Source: Flexilinea flocculi
Lineage (GTDB): Bacteria > Chloroflexota > Anaerolineae > Anaerolineales > Anaerolineaceae
Assembly (NCBI RefSeq): GCF_001192795.1
Contig: NZ_DF968181.1
Location: 1,045,101 to 1,109,100 of the forward strand
Reading direction: 5' to 3'
Length of the DNA: 64,000 nucleotides
Below the pieces are notes generated by a model, which saw only the letters and a program-made list of their open reading frames with translations, had not been told where the DNA came from and did not search any database. Positions 60,001 to 64,000 of the stretch are shown one piece after another (within the stretch, counting starts at the first letter, position 1; each line of letters starts with the position of its first letter). The position numbers and the translations under genes were made by a program.

Positions 60001-60771
60001 CTAATATTTCAATACAAGAGTTGCCAAAGCTTTATATTCCTCGGCAGCCCGCGTTTCTGGCGCATACTCAAAAATGGTCTTTGCCTCAGACCAACATTCA
60101 CGCAAGACAGTCGCCCGATGAATGGGGGAAAGCACCTTGTCGCTGAATGTTGCCTGCAGATCCTGAAGTGAGTCGCGTGACTCGTTGGTACCATCAAAAA
60201 AGGTAGGTAATATTCCCAGCAATCCCCCTTGCCAATTCTTTTTGTCCCTCAAGGTTTGGATGGTCGTGACTGTCTTCGCTAACGAATCTAATGATGCGAA
60301 TTCTGTTGCCGTTGGAACGATCACCAGGTCAGCCGCCCAGATTGCACGCTCCTGTAATCCACCCACAGATGGGGACGTATCAAAAATAATGTAGTCAAAC
60401 CGATCTTTAGTGAATGTTTTCAGCAGCCCTTTTATGTAGGAGATCGGTTGATCCTGGACACCCAACATCATTTGCGCAGCGGAGGTCATTGAGTTGCCTG
60501 GAATCATCTGTAAGAAATCACGACCTGTATCACGGACCCATTGGCGAATAAATGTTATTTCACTTGGAGATCCTGGTTGAGTTGTTAGGAAATAATACGT
60601 TCCCATTTGGCTATCCATACCTAACTTGGTTGCGCACTGTCCTTGTGGATCTAGGTCAATCAACAACACTTGTTTAGTTATCAGAGTGAGAGCATGTGCC
60701 AGATTTACGGCGGTGGTAGTCTTTCCTACACCGCCTTTTTGGTTCGAAATGGTGATGATTTTTGTGGTCAT
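60001..60771 (-). CDS. parA: ParA-family partition ATPase
   Basis: A 256-residue ParA/Soj-type ATPase. Deviant Walker A is KGGVGKTTTAV (residues ~11-21), Walker A' is LLIDLDPQGQCA, Walker B is DYIIFDTSPSVGG. No N-terminal HTH, so it is of the small type. It moves plasmid or element copies apart before division. The ATG follows AAGGAG. The partner gene follows directly. Confidence 0.92.
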   Translation of the reverse strand: MTTKIITISNQKGGVGKTTTAVNLAHALTLITKQVLLIDLDPQGQCATKLGMDSQMGTYYFLTTQPGSPSEITFIRQWVRDTGRDFLQMIPGNSMTSAAQMMLGVQDQPISYIKGLLKTFTKDRFDYIIFDTSPSVGGLQERAIWAADLVIVPTATEFASLDSLAKTVTTIQTLRDKKNWQGGLLGILPTFFDGTNESRDSLQDLQATFSDKVLSPIHRATVLRECWSEAKTIFEYAPETRAAEEYKALATLVLKY

Positions 60772-60782
60772 TTGATTTCTCC

Positions 60783-61373
60783 TTAATCGATAAATTGCAG
60801 CTGTGTCCGGCCTTCATGACCGTGGACAGAAATGACATCTTCGAGAGACTGATAAACACCCATGGCATAAGGTTCCCTGAGCCAGTGAATGACCGCCAAA
60901 CCACTGCTAAATACAGTCCCTTCTGCAACTTCACCAGTCCCTGAGACACCCGTGAGGTCTTCCACTCGCATTAACACAAACCTACGCATCTGACTGTTTG
61001 AAGAAATTTGATTTGGTTTTCGAGCCATACTTTCACCTTTAGCTTGGTTTCTGCAGCCTGTCCGCCGGCTGCGATCACGGATTCTTGGCTTTTTCTGAAT
61101 GACTTTGGAATTTGTCAGATCCATCAACAAGCCATCTTTATAAGTAAGGCGGCATCCTGAGGTAATGTGTTCAAACACGATTCCTTCCGGCCAGGTTGAT
61201 TTCTCGTCCCGGTTGAGGCGGATATCGATCATTCGAAATAACCTCCCAAAGAACATCCCCGGGTCATCATCGACCCTGGTTGGATCCATAATGACTTTCC
61301 AAACGTAGCCTCGAAGTTCAACGGGGTTCTTTTTATCTTGAGCAATAAAAAAATCTAAATCTTTACCTGGCAT
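60783..61373 (-). CDS. Hypothetical protein, 196 aa, possibly two-part
   Basis: The frame from ATG 61373 encodes an N-terminal part (FIAQDKKNPVELRGYVWKV) and, after residue 115, a C-terminal part (RRFVLMRVEDLTGVSGTGEVAEG...VISVHGHEGRTQL). The second part resembles small stand-alone proteins common on phages and plasmids of actinobacteria and Chloroflexota (function unknown). AAAGGTGAAAGT precedes an internal ATG at 61028 at that boundary, so a short product may also be made. It lies 12 bp before parA and may be in its operon. Confidence 0.62.
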   Translation of the reverse strand: MPGKDLDFFIAQDKKNPVELRGYVWKVIMDPTRVDDDPGMFFGRLFRMIDIRLNRDEKSTWPEGIVFEHITSGCRLTYKDGLLMDLTNSKVIQKKPRIRDRSRRTGCRNQAKGESMARKPNQISSNSQMRRFVLMRVEDLTGVSGTGEVAEGTVFSSGLAVIHWLREPYAMGVYQSLEDVISVHGHEGRTQLQFID

Positions 61374-61759
61374 CTTGAATGGCTCTCCGAACCTTATAAA
61401 CTAAGCCGGCATACAGGTGCGCAAATAGACGGGCAGGGGAATAGGATTAGCCCTTACCTAATGCAGGCTTAATGAGATTGTGGAACACCCATGACTGGGG
61501 AATCAACAACTAATAGTGCGATGCACCATTATTGAATCAGGGAGGACGCATCCCCCATGAGAAAATGGATTTGAATAAATTGAATTGGAAAGAGGAATGA
61601 AGAAAAGCAAGAAAAGGTACTTGACGAACCCACGTAAAACAGATACTATACGAATATCGATTAGCTACCGCAGCGTGCCCGGCAAGCCTGGACCAGAGTT
61701 CGTCAGGTCGGCTGATTTGCAGAGCCCGCCGCACAAATGGCACGGATTCAGGATTTTGA
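61374..61759. other. Intergenic region with inverted repeat and att-side repeats
   Basis: About 390 bp without a supportable gene. TAATAGTGC (61511-61519) and GCACCATTA (61523-61531) form an inverted repeat with one mismatch and a 3-bp centre; it could be an operator or centromere-like site for the ParA operon. One copy of an ACCAGAGT-n-CGTC repeat starts at 61692; the second starts at 61812 beyond the tRNA fragment. Confidence 0.45.
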
Positions 61760-61803
61760 CTCATAACCCGGAGGTCATACGTTCGAATCGTGTCCCCGCT
61801 ACT
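61760..61803 (+). repeat. 3' fragment of a CAT-anticodon tRNA gene (attachment site)
   Basis: The fragment begins with the anticodon loop CTCATAA, then CCCGG, variable loop, an intact T arm (ATACG-TTCGAAT-CGTGT) and acceptor end CCCCGCTACTA. The 5' half of a tRNA does not precede it. It stands about 90 bp before the integrase gene. Integrases of this type commonly recombine at tRNA 3' ends, so this is probably att. Confidence 0.7.
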
Positions 61804-61810
61804 AAAGTCA

Positions 61811-61839
61811 AACCAGAGTCCGTCGGGCTCTGGTTTTTT
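61811..61839 (+). terminator. Terminator downstream of the tRNA fragment
   Basis: AACCAGAG/CTCTGGTT form an 8-bp stem followed by TTTT. It lies between the tRNA fragment and the integrase gene. Confidence 0.7.
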
Positions 61840-61892
61840 GATAGGCCTGAGGGTCGATGGTTACGAAAAATCACTTTTAGGAGGATTTTTCG

Positions 61893-62906
61893 ATGAACCG
61901 TAATCCCTCAGGCCTGTTATTTTCTCTTTGTATTGACGGGTTCGTCAAATACAAAACCGCTGAAGGCTTAAGCCAACGGACGGTCGATTCGTATGAGTGG
62001 GTGCTACGTAAGTGGATGGAAAAGATAGGCGATCAACCGGTCGGTAAGATCACCTCTGCCGATGTGCTCGATTACATGACCTATCTGCGCACCGAGTATG
62101 TTCCCCACACTTTCGCCAAACCGAATCCTGCGCATGAAGCGCCAACGCGCAAACTCTCCCCCAAGACACTGCGTAACCACTGGATCACTTTCAAAGCATT
62201 CTTCGGTTGGGCGGTCGCAGAGTTTAAAATCAAGAATCCCATGGAAGGCATCCCGGGACCACGTTATAAAGAAGCACCGGTAGCTGCCTTTACTCAGGAA
62301 GATCTTGCTGCGCTGCTCAAAGCCTGTACCTACTCCCGTGAGTACAATCCAATCAATCGCCATAATTTTGTCACCCGGCGACCATCCGCCAAACGAGATG
62401 AAGCCATGATCATGTTCATGTTGGATACCGGTTTGCGGGCTTCCGAGCTTTGCAGTTTGAAAATCGGCGAACTGGATTTGCGCACCGGCAAAGTTGTCAT
62501 CAAGCACGGGGATGAAGGTGGGGCAAAAGGCGGCAAAGGGCGCACGGTGTTCATTGGAAAGAGCACCCGCCGAGCTGTATGGCGATACTTGGCTGACCGC
62601 GAAGATCGCGATGACCCAGAATCGCCAGTATTTATCAACCGTGGCAATCATCCGTTTAACGCCAACAGCCTGCGACATTTGATCGTGCGCCTGGCTGATA
62701 AAGCGGGTGTCAAAGGGGCTCATCCACATAAATTCCGGCATACTTTCGCAATCACTTACCTCCGTTCGGGTGGGGATGTTTTTACCCTGCAAGCCTTGTT
62801 AGGCCATAGCTCGTTGGATATGGTTCGCCATTATGCTCAAATCGCTGAGATGGACATTGAACGAGTACATCGGAAGGCCAGCCCAGTAGATAACTTGAGG
62901 TTCTAA
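61893..62906 (+). CDS. int: Tyrosine recombinase/integrase
   Basis: A 337-residue integrase; AGGAGG precedes the ATG. The SAM-like core-binding domain spans ~10-115. Catalytic residues are visible: Arg in TGLRASELCSL, Lys region in GKGRTVFIG, HKFRHTF (His-x2-Arg-His) and Tyr in MVRHYAQI. It should integrate and excise the element at the tRNA fragment just upstream. No excisionase was recognised nearby, though the HTH proteins at 63-64 kb could serve. Confidence 0.93.
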   Translation: MNRNPSGLLFSLCIDGFVKYKTAEGLSQRTVDSYEWVLRKWMEKIGDQPVGKITSADVLDYMTYLRTEYVPHTFAKPNPAHEAPTRKLSPKTLRNHWITFKAFFGWAVAEFKIKNPMEGIPGPRYKEAPVAAFTQEDLAALLKACTYSREYNPINRHNFVTRRPSAKRDEAMIMFMLDTGLRASELCSLKIGELDLRTGKVVIKHGDEGGAKGGKGRTVFIGKSTRRAVWRYLADREDRDDPESPVFINRGNHPFNANSLRHLIVRLADKAGVKGAHPHKFRHTFAITYLRSGGDVFTLQALLGHSSLDMVRHYAQIAEMDIERVHRKASPVDNLRF

Positions 62907-62977
62907 AAACGATCATTTTCTCTTTGCTCCAGAGCTGGAGGAAGGGATTCAGTAAACCTTTCCTCCAGCCTATCAGG

Positions 62978-63187
62978 TTATTTCCGTTTTTGGGCATGGC
63001 AGGGAAGTTTGTACGTTGGCCGGAGCGACCACGAATCGCAACATTCCTTGCGCACCAAAATGATTGAACCATTTGCCATGACTTCATAATCCAGGCAGTC
63101 ACCAGGTTGTAAATTCAACAGGTTACGAACCTTTTTAGGGATCGTGATGGCATTGGTCGTGGTAATGATAATCGGTCGTTTCTTCAA
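62978..63187 (-). CDS. AbrB/SpoVT-like DNA-binding protein, 69 aa
   Basis: AGGAGG lies 8 nt before a TTG at 63187, overlapping the previous stop (TTGA). The sequence (KKRPIIITTTNAITIPKKVRNLLNLQPGDCLDYEV) is a swapped-hairpin AbrB domain, as in antitoxins and regulators of mobile elements. It is the last gene of a small minus-strand operon next to the integrase, and may regulate integration or copy number. Confidence 0.75.
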   Translation of the reverse strand: MKKRPIIITTTNAITIPKKVRNLLNLQPGDCLDYEVMANGSIILVRKECCDSWSLRPTYKLPCHAQKRK

Positions 63188-63540
63188 ATAATCACCTCCT
63201 TTCCTTCCGAGATTGCTGTAATTTTCATAATCCAATTCAGCTGGATATTCTGAAACTCAACCGGGAAAATAGCTTTCATACACAAGAGGAAACGCTGGTT
63301 GGTATTCAAGATGCTCTGTAATTCTGCCTGATCCAATCCTTTTTCCACGATCTGAAAAAGGAAATCAGAAAGACTGGTGTTGAAAGCGTGCGCTGAACCG
63401 AGCGGTTGTGAACCAGCCCAGAGAAGCAGCGCTTTAAGATGCTCGAAATTGTTAGAGATCTGAAGCGAAGAACGCCCATGAACATCTCGTGAAAATTTCA
63501 GGAACAACTTAACCTTGAGGTAGTTCTGCCGATCCAGCAT
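63184..63540 (-). CDS. Hypothetical protein, 118 aa, possible recombinase-like SAM domain
   Basis: Start at ATG 63540 with GGGA about 6 nt upstream; it overlaps the reconstructed zinc-ribbon end of the preceding gene by 32 bp. The N-terminal part (LKVKLFLKFSRDVHGRSSLQISNNFEHLKALLLWAG) is helical and somewhat like the SAM-like core-binding domain of tyrosine recombinases, but no catalytic domain follows. Family not certain. Confidence 0.55.
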   Translation of the reverse strand: MLDRQNYLKVKLFLKFSRDVHGRSSLQISNNFEHLKALLLWAGSQPLGSAHAFNTSLSDFLFQIVEKGLDQAELQSILNTNQRFLLCMKAIFPVEFQNIQLNWIMKITAISEGKEVII

Positions 63541-63597
63541 TCCAAATCCCGCGATTAACAATCCCGCCGCAGATGGGACATTTGCCTTTCAGATGGT

Positions 63598-63939
63598 TCA
63601 GATGGCCTTTGACAGGGTGAATTTCCGAATTTTGGATTTTAACGATTTGCAGCGCATACAAAAGCCCTCCCCCGCTTGAAGCGGATGAGTTGGTTTCTTT
63701 TTAGCGTTCCGTTGACTTTCAACCCAGGCGGCAAATTGCTTGCCGTCGATCCAGATATGATTGGATTCGTCCCGGCTGTGTGGCGCGCCATGATTGAGCC
63801 AATCTCGCAAGGTAGTTTCAGGAACATCCAGGTCTTCAGCGATTTCCCGCGGTGTGTATAGCATGGGCAGCAAACCAGGTGCTTTGATCAGGACATTCCT
63901 GGAAATCCGGCAATTTGAGCTATTTTTGCTTTCTGACAT
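63598..63939 (-). CDS. MerR-like HTH protein with frameshifted zinc-ribbon tail
   Basis: AAAGGAG precedes the ATG at 63939. The N-terminal part (YTPREIAEDLDVPETTLRDWLNHGAPH) is a MerR/excisionase-type helix-turn-helix. It continues into FCMRCKS..., the first half of a DUF5679-like zinc ribbon, then stops at 63598. The second half (GHLNHLKGKCPICGG...) is encoded in another frame just downstream, ending at 63509. One missing base in an AAAGGCC run explains this, so the gene is either recently broken, frameshifted on purpose or affected by a sequence error. An excisionase or regulator role is possible. Confidence 0.68.
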   Translation of the reverse strand: MSESKNSSNCRISRNVLIKAPGLLPMLYTPREIAEDLDVPETTLRDWLNHGAPHSRDESNHIWIDGKQFAAWVESQRNAKKKPTHPLQAGEGFCMRCKSLKSKIRKFTLSKAI

Positions 63940-64000
63940 TCTTCTCCTTTGTTATTTGTAAACTTTGCATCGAACAAACGTACGCCAGCCATGCCAACCC

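Noticed and set aside
42069-61373. Relaxase or VirD4-type coupling protein
   Set aside because: No HUH His triad, Mob motifs or VirD4-type coupling motor was found; the Glu-x-Glu protein is only a weak candidate for a processing role.
61630-61803. Complete tRNA gene
   Set aside because: Only the 3' half from the anticodon loop fits; no matching acceptor or D arm lies upstream.
62004-62792. 262-codon open frame on the minus strand
   Set aside because: It is antisense to the well-supported integrase gene and encodes no recognisable motif.

Overview
The window looks like accessory DNA from a Chloroflexota (Anaerolineae-like) genome: moderate GC, NBR1-type Ig lipoproteins, DUF2690-like and crystallin-like secreted proteins, and a Tad-type pilus set. 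The taxon is an inference from gene content only. Most of the window reads as one large plasmid-like or integrative conjugative element carrying several cargo modules.

Layout. 1-7.9 kb: 3' end of a BREX operon (PglZ cut by the window edge, then BrxL), followed by an unrecognised pair: a zinc-cluster protein with a PD-(D/E)XK-like tail and a membrane-anchored HerA/FtsK-type ATPase. 8.0-21.9 kb, mostly minus strand: DNA processing and replication genes (methyltransferase-helicase, sliding clamp, RadC, SSB, SWIM-Rad52, a second OB-fold-like protein). These are interrupted by an ECF sigma/anti-sigma-like pair and a lone TnpB element. A multi-hairpin non-coding stretch lies beside TnpB. 21.9-24.2 kb: decayed integron (broken intI, one two-gene cassette, attC-like site). 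24.2-25.8 kb: TadE-like proteins, Flp pilin and prepilin peptidase. 26.3-38.5 kb: a two-component system, an ABC transporter and many small secreted proteins and lipoproteins. Five near-identical operator boxes, each placed about 10 nt from a -10 element, link them. 38.6-41.8 kb: an IS256-family element and a two-gene CBASS-like system (CD-NTase plus SLATT effector). 42.0-52.7 kb: a conjugation/secretion operon mixing Tad parts (CpaF, TadZ, CpaB) with a VirB4-like ATPase and membrane proteins. 52.7-54.5 kb: a ribbon-helix-helix protein, a small membrane protein and an AbiF-type abortive infection gene with a terminator-like leader RNA. 54.5-61.4 kb: nuclease-fold-like protein, OB-fold protein, DnaA-N-type Rep, 22-bp iterons, ParA and partner. 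61.7-62.9 kb: a 3' fragment of a CAT-anticodon tRNA (attachment site) and a tyrosine recombinase. 63-64 kb: AbrB-like protein and a frameshifted HTH/zinc-ribbon gene.

How it works together. Three minus-strand operons (DNA processing, pilin, conjugation) each start from a promoter with the same TATCCTAGGNGG box, and two of them share a covarying leader hairpin, so the core functions are probably co-regulated. Rep, iterons and ParA provide maintenance; integrase and the tRNA fragment provide integration. BREX, the HerA pair, CBASS, AbiF and possibly the two-component/secreted-protein regulon are cargo. No relaxase or VirD4-type coupling protein was recognised inside the window.
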